Assembly (NCBI GenBank): GCA_004555405.1 | Contig: SFIE01000055.1 | Location: 1 to 9,609, forward strand | Source of the DNA: Subdoligranulum sp. | GTDB lineage: Bacteria; Bacillota; Clostridia; Oscillospirales; Ruminococcaceae | DNA: 9,609 bases | Direction: 5' to 3' | Part shown: in pieces, positions 1 through 5,852 of the stretch | Layout of the letters: each line of letters begins with the position of its first letter | Position numbering within the stretch: the first letter of the stretch is position 1 | Program-made: the position numbers and the translations under genes | The notes under the pieces: generated by a model | Database searches by the model: none | The model's input: the letters and a program-made list of their open reading frames with translations, nothing else | Told to the model about the DNA's origin: nothing

Positions 1-297
1 ATCGTTTTCCTGCAGGCGATCATGGGCCAGCTCATAGCCGCCCTCACCATACTGAATACAGCGGTTGATACGGCTGATGGTAGCGGTGCTGATCTCGGCT
101 TCCTTTACGATCTGCTCATAGGTTTTACCGTCCAGCAAAAGGCAGGCCGCCGTAAAACGTTGTGCCATATCGTTCAGTTCCTTCATGGTGCACAGATCTT
201 TAAAAAATGTGTAGCAATCTTCTTTGTTTTTCAGCGTTAAAACTGCATCGAACAGCTGATCCAACGCCTTGTTTCTAACCTCTTTGCTTGCCGCCAT
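1..297 (-). CDS. TrpR-like regulator, YerC/YecD family (3' end beyond window)
   Basis: This is a 99-residue open frame from an ATG at 297 down to the left edge, without a stop, so only the last few residues are probably missing (B. subtilis YerC is about 104 residues). The protein is all-helical. A helix-turn-helix lies at about residues 59-80, with TYEQIVKEAEIS followed by TATISRINRC, and then the GEGGYELAHDRL segment typical of the YerC/YecD group of Trp-repressor-like proteins. Members of this family are presumed DNA-binding regulators; their ligand and targets are not well established, and nothing here shows control by tryptophan. The start is supported by a GAGGTGG Shine-Dalgarno about 6 bases upstream. 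It follows tsf on the same strand, but a terminator and its own promoter lie between them, so it is likely a separate transcript. Family call confident, role uncertain. Confidence 0.88.
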   Translation of the reverse strand, partial: MAASKEVRNKALDQLFDAVLTLKNKEDCYTFFKDLCTMKELNDMAQRFTAACLLLDGKTYEQIVKEAEISTATISRINRCIQYGEGGYELAHDRLQEND

Positions 298-315
298 GTG
301 CGCCACCTCATTATG

Positions 316-327
316 ATCAAACTTGAT
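316..327. repeat. Short inverted repeat upstream of the TrpR-like gene
   Basis: ATCAA-AC-TTGAT is a perfect 5-base inverted repeat with a 2-base spacer, lying just upstream of the Shine-Dalgarno of the TrpR-like gene. It is a possible operator for self-regulation, but it is short and could be chance. Confidence 0.3.
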
Positions 328-450
328 AGTGCCCCCAAAAGCAACGCTTTTCACGCTTTTTTCTTGGGAGGCGCCTTAGAAAATGCCGTGCCGTTTTTGC
401 CCGGCAACCACTGTGCCAAAAGCCCTGCTTTGAGCCTTTAACTTATTATC

Positions 451-479
451 ATAGTATCACAGCAGCTTGAAAAGTGCAA
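451..479 (-). promoter_or_regulatory. Predicted sigma-A promoter of the TrpR-like gene
   Basis: On the minus strand, TTGCAC (479-474) is followed after 17 bases by TACTAT (456-451). It lies just past the tsf terminator. Transcription would begin near 444, giving a leader of roughly 145 nucleotides before the start codon at 297. The leader holds small inverted repeats, such as AAAAGC-AAC-GCTTTT at 337-351, but no riboswitch I recognise. Confidence 0.55.
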
Positions 480-497
480 TATGAGAATTGGGGTTTT

Positions 498-536
498 TAC
501 ACAAAACAGGCGCTCCGGATAACCGGAAGCGCCTGT
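498..536 (-). terminator. Intrinsic terminator of the rpsB-tsf operon
   Basis: On the minus strand, ACAGGCGCTTCCGG pairs with CCGGAGCGCCTGT around a TTAT loop, with a single bulged T. The GC-rich stem ends in TTTTGTG. It lies about 22 bases after the tsf stop, so the operon appears to end there. Confidence 0.85.
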
Positions 537-558
537 ATCGTGCTGAAATTGTTTAAGA

Positions 559-1482
559 TCAGTTGCCTGCGGCAGCAGCAGCAACCTCAGCGGCGAAATC
601 CTCGCTGCGCTTTTCCAGGCCCTCGCCCTTCTCAAAGCGGGTGAAGCCCAGGATCTTGATGGAACCGCCCATTTCCTTAGCGCACTTTTCAGTGTACTGA
701 GCAATAGACAGGTCGCCGTCCTTCACGAACTCCTGGTCAACCAGGCAGTTCTCCTTGTAGAACTTCTTCAGCTTGCCCACGATCATCTTTTCCTTGATGG
801 CGTCGGGCTTGTTAGCGGTCTTGGGGTCGTTGGCCATCTGAGCCAGCAGAACTTCCTTCTCCTTATCCAGAACCTCAGCGGGAACCTCGCTCTCGCACAG
901 GTAGCCGGGGTTGGCAGCAGCGATCTGCATAGCAATGTCCTTGCCGTATGCCTCAAAGGCAGCATTGTCGCCGCAGTCGGTGTCGAAGTGAACCAGAACT
1001 GCATGGGTGCCGCCGCCGTGCACATAAGCAGCGCAAACGCCCTCGTAGCGAGCGAAACGGCGAACCTTGATGTTCTCCTTGATCACCAGGATCAGTGCCT
1101 TCAGGGCATCATCCACAGTGCCTTCGCCCATCTTGCAGGCCATCAGGGCATCCACATCAGCAGGGTTCTGCTTGATGATCAGCTCGGCAACATCCTTCAC
1201 AAAGCCAACGAACTTTTCGTTCTTGGCAACAAAGTCGGTTTCTGCGTTGACCTCGATCACGCAGCCCACCTTGCACTTGCTGCAGTAGGTAGCGTAAACC
1301 ATGCCCTCGGCAGCCACACGGCCAGCCTTTTTAGCAGCAGTAGCCAGGCCGCGCTCACGCAGCAGCTCAACAGCCTTTTCAAAGTCGCCGTCAGCCTCGG
1401 TCAGAGCCTTCTTGCACTCCATCATGCCGCAGTCGGTCTGCTTGCGCAGTTCCATAACATCTTTTGCACTAATGTTTGCCAT
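559..1482 (-). CDS. tsf: Translation elongation factor Ts
   Basis: EF-Ts is the cytoplasmic guanine-nucleotide exchange factor that releases GDP from EF-Tu during elongation. The 307-residue protein has the N-terminal UBA-like domain (about residues 1-45, with the TDCGMMECKKAL segment) and the signature TDFVAKN at residues 82-88, which contacts EF-Tu. The core and dimerisation-type domains follow, and the protein ends in an alanine-rich tail. It is slightly longer than E. coli EF-Ts (283). The ATG at 1482 has an AAAGGGGA Shine-Dalgarno about 8 bases upstream. It lies 44 bases after rpsB, the usual order, and is followed directly by a terminator, so pyrH and frr are not in this operon. An oddity is its eleven cysteines, including a CxxCxxxC cluster at residues 67-74 just before the EF-Tu contact motif. 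Confidence 0.98.
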   Translation of the reverse strand: MANISAKDVMELRKQTDCGMMECKKALTEADGDFEKAVELLRERGLATAAKKAGRVAAEGMVYATYCSKCKVGCVIEVNAETDFVAKNEKFVGFVKDVAELIIKQNPADVDALMACKMGEGTVDDALKALILVIKENIKVRRFARYEGVCAAYVHGGGTHAVLVHFDTDCGDNAAFEAYGKDIAMQIAAANPGYLCESEVPAEVLDKEKEVLLAQMANDPKTANKPDAIKEKMIVGKLKKFYKENCLVDQEFVKDGDLSIAQYTEKCAKEMGGSIKILGFTRFEKGEGLEKRSEDFAAEVAAAAAGN

Positions 1483-1526
1483 TGTTAGTTTCCCCTTTCG
1501 TGGTGGTGATGAATCGGTTAGAGAAA

Positions 1527-2249
1527 TTAAGCCTCAGCCTTTTCCTCTGCAGCGGGAGCAGTCTGCTCGCCCTGCTTGCCTTCCAGAACGGCATCAGCCA
1601 TAGCGCCGGCGATCAGCTTCACAGCACGGATAGCGTCGTCGTTGCCGGGGATGACCCAGTCGATCTCGTCGGGGTTGCAGTTGGTATCAACGATAGCCAC
1701 GATAGGAATGTTCAGCTTGCGGGCCTCAGAAACAGCGATGCGCTCCTTGTGAGGATCCACAATGAAGATAGCAGCGGGCAGCTTCTGCATGTTCTTCACG
1801 CCGCCCAGGTACTTGTCCAGCTTCTCCATCTCGAGCTGCAGCTTAACAACTTCCTTCTTGGGCAGCATCTCGAAGGTGCCGTCCTCCTGCATAGCCTTCA
1901 GCTGATCCATACGGTCAATGCGCTTGCGGATGGTGCGGAAGTTGGTCATCATGCCGCCCAGCCAACGAGCGTTCACAAAGTGCATGCCGCAGCGGGTAGC
2001 TTCGTCACGGATGGACTCCTGAGCCTGCTTCTTGGTGCCGACAAACAGGATCTCGCCGCCGTTTGCAGCGGTGTCACGCACGAAATTATAAGCTTCATCC
2101 AGCTTCTTCACGGTCTTCTGCAGGTCAATGATATAAATACCATTGCGCTCGGTGAAGATGTACTTTGCCATCTTGGGGTTCCAGCGGCGGGTCTGGTGAC
2201 CGAAATGCACGCCTGCTTCGAGAAGCTGTTTCATAGAAACGACTGCCAT
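1527..2249 (-). CDS. rpsB: 30S ribosomal protein S2
   Basis: S2 is a late-assembling protein of the small ribosomal subunit that helps bring S1-type functions to the 30S. The 240-residue sequence shows the family hallmarks: LLEAGVHFGHQTRRWNPKM (residues 9-27), then IYIIDLQKT, FVGTKKQAQ, RWLGGMMTNF (95-104), and the IFIVDPHKE and IVAIVDTNCNPDEIDWVIPGND signatures (about 161-204). It ends in an acidic, alanine-rich tail. The frame stays open upstream to 2417, but MAVVSMKQLLEAGVHFGHQ is the conserved N terminus, and GGAGGA lies about 8 bases before the ATG at 2249. tsf follows 44 bases later, so the two are almost certainly co-transcribed from the promoter at 2375-2403. Genes for S2 are often autoregulated through the leader; here the leader carries a duplicated ribosome-binding block. 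Confidence 0.98.
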   Translation of the reverse strand: MAVVSMKQLLEAGVHFGHQTRRWNPKMAKYIFTERNGIYIIDLQKTVKKLDEAYNFVRDTAANGGEILFVGTKKQAQESIRDEATRCGMHFVNARWLGGMMTNFRTIRKRIDRMDQLKAMQEDGTFEMLPKKEVVKLQLEMEKLDKYLGGVKNMQKLPAAIFIVDPHKERIAVSEARKLNIPIVAIVDTNCNPDEIDWVIPGNDDAIRAVKLIAGAMADAVLEGKQGEQTAPAAEEKAEA

Positions 2250-2289
2250 TGTTTTTTCCTCCAATAAATCAAAAATGTTTTTTCCTCCA
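2250..2289 (-). promoter_or_regulatory. Tandem duplicated Shine-Dalgarno block upstream of rpsB
   Basis: The 14-base sequence TGGAGGAAAAAACA occurs twice on the minus strand, at 2263-2250 and 2289-2276, exactly 26 bases apart. The proximal copy is the ribosome-binding site of the rpsB ATG. The distal copy points to an ATT codon in frame with rpsB, and it overlaps a 7-codon ORF (MWRKKHF, 2292-2269) that has no good Shine-Dalgarno of its own. The repeat is seen directly; any role in S2 control is inference. Confidence 0.75.
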
Positions 2290-2374
2290 CATGGCCCAAA
2301 CTGCTTGCCAACACAGGGTTGGAATGACCCCTGCGCACACGGCAAACGAAACCATGCGTGCGTATTGCCGTAGT

Positions 2375-2403
2375 ATAATAACACAAATCCAGCCGGAATG
2401 CAA
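2375..2403 (-). promoter_or_regulatory. Predicted sigma-A promoter of rpsB-tsf
   Basis: On the minus strand, TTGCAT (2403-2398) is followed after 17 bases by TATTAT (2380-2375). Transcription would start near 2368, giving a leader of about 118 nucleotides. The -35 box and spacer lie inside the hairpin that ends the upstream LTA-synthase-like gene. Confidence 0.65.
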
Positions 2404-2431
2404 GTGTTTTTTCGCATTTCCGGCTGGATTT
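2385..2431 (-). terminator. Hairpin terminator after the LTA-synthase-like gene
   Basis: AAATCCAGCCGGAATGC (2385-2401) pairs with the complementary arm at 2414-2431 (17 pairs, one bulged base) around a 12-base loop. It begins 17 bases after the sulfatase stop codon. On the minus strand it runs into TTTGTGTTATTAT, a modest U-tract. On the plus strand it runs into GCGTTTTTCTGTTTTAG, so it could also work the other way. Confidence 0.7.
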
Positions 2432-2447
2432 ATTGCGTTTTTCTGTT

Positions 2448-4388
2448 TTAGCGTGCAGCGCTCTGATTGGCCGAGCGGTATGCGGCATCTCCCAGCGAGT
2501 ATTCTTTGCCGAACATCAGATCATACTGCCACAGCCAGTGGTTGCTAAACCAAACCTGCTGTGCATCGCTCAGATCGTTTGTGGTGGGCGTGCCGTCGGT
2601 TTCAATGGTCACCCCCAGCGTGCGGCTGCGATAGGCCGTTTGCATCTGCTGCGTAAGGTATTCAAAGAAGTCCGGGCGGTCCAGCCCATACAACTCACTC
2701 ACCACAGGCCCGATCTCATAAGCGCCCACAGTGCCGAACTCCACCGGCTGCTGCCAGTAATTGCTCCAGATCAGCAGCGGCATTCCGTGCAATGCAGGGT
2801 CCTGGCTGTCGTTTGAGGCATAGCCCGTGGCGGTGTACACCGAAAGATTGCTGCCGATGGGATTGTAGTGGTCGCCCCAGAACACCAGGATCACCGGACG
2901 GTCGGATTTTTGATAATAGTCGGTCAGCTGGCCCAGCATGGCATCGGCTTCCCACACGCCGGTGGCAAAATCCTCCAGCGCGCCCAGCGTTTCCTCGTCG
3001 ATGCCCTCGGGTGCGCTGAGCACCTTGACGCGGCTTTCATCGTCGTAGTTGTTTTTGGTGTAGCTGGTATGATTTTGCATGGTAACGGCATGCAAAAATA
3101 CCGGCGCATCGTTTTCGGCCAGCATCTGCTCATACAAAGCCTCGATCTGGCGGGCCATCTCGGCATCCGTGACCAAACCGTTTTTCCAAATTTCATAGCG
3201 CTTTTTTTCCGGGTCCTGCATATCCTCAAGGCCCACAAAGCGGTCAAGTCCCAGATTGGGGTATGCCGTGATACGGCTCCAAAATCGCTTGTAATAGCCG
3301 TGAATGGCCGCCGTCTGGTAGCCCTGCGTGGTTTTCAGATAATTGGGCAGACTTTGCATATGGCTGGTGATGTGCTGCTGATACGGCTTGCTGCCCGCCG
3401 GGAGGAATTCCTTGGAATAGCCGGTCAGCGCCTCAAATTCCACATCGCAGGTGCCGCCGCCAAAGCTGGGGCTGTAGGCCTTGCCATAGGCGGCCTGCCC
3501 GCGCAGGCGGGTGAGATTCGGGGTCAGCTCACGGTCAAATTTCACGCCGTAGGCTTCCAGCTCGGTGGCATCCCAGAAGGATTCATCCATGATATAAAGG
3601 ATATCCGGCTGCGAAACGGTTTGCTGATCCTTGCTTTGGCTGCCGTAGCTGCCCTCGAACAGGTTTTTACGGAATTTGGCCTTTTTCTGGGTGGTTTGCA
3701 CCAGCTCGGCAATGCTGTTTGCGCTGTAGTTTGCGGGCTGCTGGATCTGCAGGGTTTGGATATTGGTCAAAAATGCCGTGATCACGCCATAGTTGCGGTA
3801 ATATCGCGCCTGATTCCACATATCGGGCGTTACGCGCAGTTCACTTTGGCTGCGCTCGGAATCCAGAAATACGCCGCCCACCAATGCGGCTGCGGCTGCG
3901 GCAAACAGCACCGTGCCGGGCACGCGCCAATACCAGCGCCGCTTCGGCACCGGGATCCAGAAGGCCACATAGATCAGCATGGCGAAGATCAAAAGGGTCA
4001 TCGTCATGGAATTTTGCATGGTCAGGCCCGCCGCGCCGGCCACATCGGCGGCCTCGCTCACCTGTGCCAGATCCCACGGAAAAAAGGGCTCGCTGCGCAG
4101 CTGCAGCTTAAAAAAGGTAACAGTGGCGGGAATGCATCCCACGCACCCGGTCACCAGCACGGCCAGCGGATGCCAGCGCGTGAGCGAAAATACAAGCCCG
4201 TACACGAGCCACAGCAAAATTCCTGCGGCCAAAAACGCTTCTTCGTGATACTGAATATATTTGACCCACAGATTTTCCAGCGTTCCCCGCTGGATCCATT
4301 CGGTGCAAAGCAATGCCAGTGCCGCTGTGAGCAGCGAATACGCAAGCCCCACAACGCCTGCCAGCACCTGCTGCGTTTTGGTTTTCAT
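2448..4388 (-). CDS. LTA synthase family membrane sulfatase (phosphoglycerol transferase)
   Basis: Enzymes of this family transfer glycerol-phosphate from phosphatidylglycerol on the outer membrane face, typically to build lipoteichoic acid or to decorate glycans. The 646-residue protein has five predicted N-terminal membrane helices (about residues 7-29, 52-70, 74-94, 131-147 and 156-175), a linker, and an extracellular alkaline-phosphatase-fold domain. Key LtaS residues have counterparts: metal ligand Glu269 (ILYIMDES), nucleophile Thr313 (SFGGGTCDVEFE), Trp370 and Arg372 (FWSR), His440 (TMQNHTSY), Asp506 and His507 (FWGDH). I chose the ATG at 4388, which begins directly before the first helix and has AAGGAG upstream, although the 13-base spacing is long. 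A GTG at 4436 would add 16 residues but has no clear Shine-Dalgarno. It lies 75 bases downstream of the YmxH-type gene. The acceptor substrate cannot be read from sequence, so I give no ltaS symbol. Confidence 0.92.
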   Translation of the reverse strand: MKTKTQQVLAGVVGLAYSLLTAALALLCTEWIQRGTLENLWVKYIQYHEEAFLAAGILLWLVYGLVFSLTRWHPLAVLVTGCVGCIPATVTFFKLQLRSEPFFPWDLAQVSEAADVAGAAGLTMQNSMTMTLLIFAMLIYVAFWIPVPKRRWYWRVPGTVLFAAAAAALVGGVFLDSERSQSELRVTPDMWNQARYYRNYGVITAFLTNIQTLQIQQPANYSANSIAELVQTTQKKAKFRKNLFEGSYGSQSKDQQTVSQPDILYIMDESFWDATELEAYGVKFDRELTPNLTRLRGQAAYGKAYSPSFGGGTCDVEFEALTGYSKEFLPAGSKPYQQHITSHMQSLPNYLKTTQGYQTAAIHGYYKRFWSRITAYPNLGLDRFVGLEDMQDPEKKRYEIWKNGLVTDAEMARQIEALYEQMLAENDAPVFLHAVTMQNHTSYTKNNYDDESRVKVLSAPEGIDEETLGALEDFATGVWEADAMLGQLTDYYQKSDRPVILVFWGDHYNPIGSNLSVYTATGYASNDSQDPALHGMPLLIWSNYWQQPVEFGTVGAYEIGPVVSELYGLDRPDFFEYLTQQMQTAYRSRTLGVTIETDGTPTTNDLSDAQQVWFSNHWLWQYDLMFGKEYSLGDAAYRSANQSAAR

Positions 4389-4438
4389 ATATATTCTATA
4401 ACTCCTTGTTTTTTTGTTTTCACGGTTCCATTTCACAT

Positions 4439-4458
4439 TTCAGCGAAAATGCGCTGAA
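4439..4458 (-). promoter_or_regulatory. Small hairpin in the leader of the LTA-synthase-like gene
   Basis: TTCAGCG and CGCTGAA form a 7-base stem around a 6-base loop between the YmxH-type stop and the sulfatase start. No U-tract follows, so it is probably not a terminator. Two overlapping TATAAT boxes (4468-4463 and 4463-4458) lie at its upstream edge and could give a weak internal promoter, but the only -35-like box is badly spaced. Confidence 0.35.
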
Positions 4459-4463
4459 TTATA

Positions 4464-4751
4464 TTATACAATATCTGTCAAGCCCCGGCGCCTTTTTCGC
4501 CGCGTTTTATGCTCGGGGCCCGGCTCGCAGGTGGTCATAACCACATCGGTGCCAATGCATTTGATCTGCTGCCACGGGATCAGCAGATCCGGCTCACGCC
4601 CCAAAAGCCCAAAAAATCGCGGCCTTCCGTGCAGCACCAGCGCCTGCACGCTGCCGCTGACGGCATCGAACTGCAGATCGTCTGCCTGCCCCAAATTATC
4701 ACCGCTCACCGCCTGGATCACATCTTTTTTGCGCAGTTCCTCCAGATCCAC
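4464..4751 (-). CDS. YlmC/YmxH family PRC-barrel protein
   Basis: This small 95-residue protein has the YlmC/YmxH pattern. It starts with LEELRKKDVIQAVSGDNLGQADDL, continues through a beta-strand stretch (VSGSVQALVLHGR), then FFGLLGREPDLLIPWQQIKCIGTDVVM (about residues 46-72), which matches the family's conserved FFGLFGR...IPW..I.KIG..V core. Members are linked to sporulation in Bacillus and Clostridium, but are kept in relatives that do not sporulate; the biochemical role is unknown. The start is GTG at 4751, with AAGGGGG about 8 bases upstream. An unusual feature is the strongly basic tail KTRRKRRRG (residues 82-90), which may bind nucleic acid or lipid head groups. It is divergent from the HAD phosphatase gene and probably shares a transcript with the downstream sulfatase. 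A sporulation role in this organism is not shown by the sequence. Confidence 0.87.
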   Translation of the reverse strand: MDLEELRKKDVIQAVSGDNLGQADDLQFDAVSGSVQALVLHGRPRFFGLLGREPDLLIPWQQIKCIGTDVVMTTCEPGPEHKTRRKRRRGLTDIV

Positions 4752-4790
4752 CTTTTCGCCCCCTTTTGCCGCCGCAGCCCGCCCGCAGAC

Positions 4791-4820
4791 TTTACACCGG
4801 GCCCCGATATGCGCTATAAT
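4791..4820 (+). promoter_or_regulatory. Predicted sigma-A promoter of the HAD phosphatase gene
   Basis: TTTACA (4791-4796) is followed after 18 bases by a perfect TATAAT (4815-4820). Transcription would begin near 4827, giving a leader of about 60 nucleotides. The complementary strand of this divergent region has TATTATAG but no convincing -35 box for the YmxH-type gene. Confidence 0.7.
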
Positions 4821-4838
4821 AACAAAAATTGATTTTCC

Positions 4839-4861
4839 AAGGGCGCGCTTCTGCCGCCCTT
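4839..4861 (+). promoter_or_regulatory. Leader hairpin before the HAD phosphatase gene
   Basis: AAGGGCG and CGCCCTT form a perfect 7-base stem with a 9-base loop in the leader, ending 13 bases before GAGGT. No long U-tract follows. It may only protect the 5' end or tune translation. Confidence 0.4.
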
Positions 4862-4886
4862 TATCGGTATTTTATGAGGTAACATC

Positions 4887-5564
4887 ATGTATCAGAATGT
4901 GATTTTTGATTTGGGCGGCGTTGTGGTGAACAGCGATCCCCGCAACTGGCTTGTGGACCGATTTTTTAACGAAAAAATTGAAGATGATCTGTATCGTTTG
5001 ACCTTTGGCAGTGAGATCTGGCAGCGCTGGGCCCGGGGTGAGATCGGCATCAACACGGTTCGCCTTTTGGTTGAGGAACAGGCCAAAGCCGCCGGGCGCC
5101 TGTTTGAAGCCCGTGAGGTGCTGGAAAACTGGCAAAGTATGCTGACGAACAAAAACAGCACCATTGATATGATCCGCCGCATGAAGAAAAGCGGCGTTCA
5201 TGTATATTACCTTTCCAACACGGAAAAGGAAACGCTGGAAATTTTGCAGCAGCGCGATTTTTGGAAATATTGGGACGGCGGTGTTGCCAGCTGTGATATT
5301 GGCATCTGCAAGCCGGACCCGCGCATTTATCAGTCGCTGCTGATGCACTACCAGCTGGACCCGGCTTCCTGCCTGTATGTGGACGATAAGAAGGAAAATA
5401 TCGATCAGGCCGCTGCGCTGGGCATTGCGGGCATTCTGTATCAGAACCCCCGTGCGCTGGCTTCCACGCTGATGGCCTGCGGCGTGCCCATCCGCACCAA
5501 AAACCGCCCCGGCCTGCACAAAAACAAAAAGGCTGCTGCGAAAGCCCCCACCGAGAAAAAATAA
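4887..5564 (+). CDS. HAD superfamily phosphatase, YihX-like (HAD-IA)
   Basis: This is a soluble 225-residue phosphohydrolase of the haloacid dehalogenase superfamily. Motif I is FDLGGVVVN with nucleophile Asp8. The position of the usual second aspartate is Gly10, as in the YihX-type branch (FDLGN/GV). A helical cap follows (about residues 17-85). Motif II is YLSNT with Ser110, motif III is KPDP with Lys142, and motif IV is YVDDKKEN with Asp166 and Asp167. E. coli YihX acts on glucose-1-phosphate, but the substrate cannot be assumed here. ATG at 4887 is preceded by GAGGT about 7 bases upstream. The last 25 residues form a lysine/alanine-rich tail (HKNKKAAAKAPTEKK) beyond the catalytic fold, probably disordered. 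The gene has its own promoter and a terminator, so it appears monocistronic. Confidence 0.92.
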   Translation: MYQNVIFDLGGVVVNSDPRNWLVDRFFNEKIEDDLYRLTFGSEIWQRWARGEIGINTVRLLVEEQAKAAGRLFEAREVLENWQSMLTNKNSTIDMIRRMKKSGVHVYYLSNTEKETLEILQQRDFWKYWDGGVASCDIGICKPDPRIYQSLLMHYQLDPASCLYVDDKKENIDQAAALGIAGILYQNPRALASTLMACGVPIRTKNRPGLHKNKKAAAKAPTEKK

Positions 5565-5617
5565 TTTTCCCGGCATGCTGTTGCCGTGAGCCTTTATATA
5601 ATTCTGAATAGCGCCAT

Positions 5618-5649
5618 GCCCCCTGCCCCATCGGCAGGCGGGCTTTTTT
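5618..5649 (+). terminator. Intrinsic terminator after the HAD phosphatase gene
   Basis: GCCCCCTGCC (5618-5627) pairs with GGCAGGCGGGC (5633-5643), with one bulged base, and is followed directly by TTTTTTATTTTA. It lies about 53 bases after the stop codon and separates this gene from sstT. Confidence 0.82.
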
Positions 5650-5713
5650 ATTTTATAGCGTTTATTTTCAGGTAAAGCAGCTGTTTTTTCGTTTTGCGCT
5701 CTGTTTTTCCATC

Positions 5714-5789
5714 GCGTACACTTGAATTTTTCTGTTGACAAACACGAAAATAATTGAGTATAATATTTCCTGTTCCTTGCAGGCGTACA
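5714..5789 (+). repeat. Direct repeats flanking the sstT promoter
   Basis: GCGTACA followed by (C/G)TTG occurs at 5714 and again at 5783, 69 bases apart, one copy on each side of the core promoter. The copies continue with similar AAT-containing sequence. They could be paired regulator sites; this is inference from position only. Confidence 0.4.
5735..5764 (+). promoter_or_regulatory. Strong consensus sigma-A promoter of sstT
   Basis: Perfect TTGACA (5735-5740) and perfect TATAAT (5759-5764) are separated by 18 bases in AT-rich surroundings. Transcription should begin near 5771, leaving a leader of about 78 nucleotides before the sstT ATG. Confidence 0.85.
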
Positions 5790-5801
5790 GTTGTAATCAG
5801 T

Positions 5802-5852
5802 ATGCGGCCGGAACACATCTTGGATCTTGAGAAAGAGGGAAAGTCAGAATGA
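5802..5852 (+). CDS. Possible 16-residue leader ORF overlapping the sstT start
   Basis: ATG at 5802 opens a short frame encoding MRPEHILDLEKEGKSE. Its TGA (5850-5852) overlaps the sstT ATG (5849-5851) as ATGA, the layout of translationally coupled genes. It lies wholly inside the predicted leader transcript and contains the sstT Shine-Dalgarno. It has no clear Shine-Dalgarno of its own, and a short frame can end this way by chance, so it is only a candidate leader peptide. Confidence 0.25.
   Translation: MRPEHILDLEKEGKSE

Noticed and set aside
1476..2267. A 263-codon plus-strand open frame opposite rpsB
   Set aside because: rpsB is unmistakable on the other strand; the plus-strand product shows no domain and no ribosome-binding site.
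2250..2417. Extended 296-residue rpsB starting at 2417
   Set aside because: The extension crosses the predicted promoter and the leader, and the conserved S2 N terminus starts at 2249 with its own Shine-Dalgarno.
2868..4457. A 529-codon plus-strand open frame
   Set aside because: It lies antisense to the LTA-synthase-like gene, whose catalytic motifs are intact. The antisense product has no recognisable domain, so it is a shadow of GC-biased codons.
4458..4481. TTGACA (4481-4476) with two overlapping TATAAT boxes as a promoter for the sulfatase gene
   Set aside because: The spacers are 7 and 12 bases, outside the 15-19 range of sigma-A promoters, and the boxes fall at the end of the YmxH-type coding sequence.
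4874..4882. Mini-ORF ATG-AGG-TAA before the HAD phosphatase gene
   Set aside because: It is made from the Shine-Dalgarno sequence itself and has no ribosome-binding site; likely chance.
5570..5587. CGGCA/TGCCG hairpin just after the HAD phosphatase stop
   Set aside because: Only five pairs and no U-tract; the clear terminator follows at 5618-5649.
4872..5816. A 314-codon minus-strand open frame
   Set aside because: It is antisense to the HAD phosphatase, which has all its motifs, and it crosses that gene's terminator.
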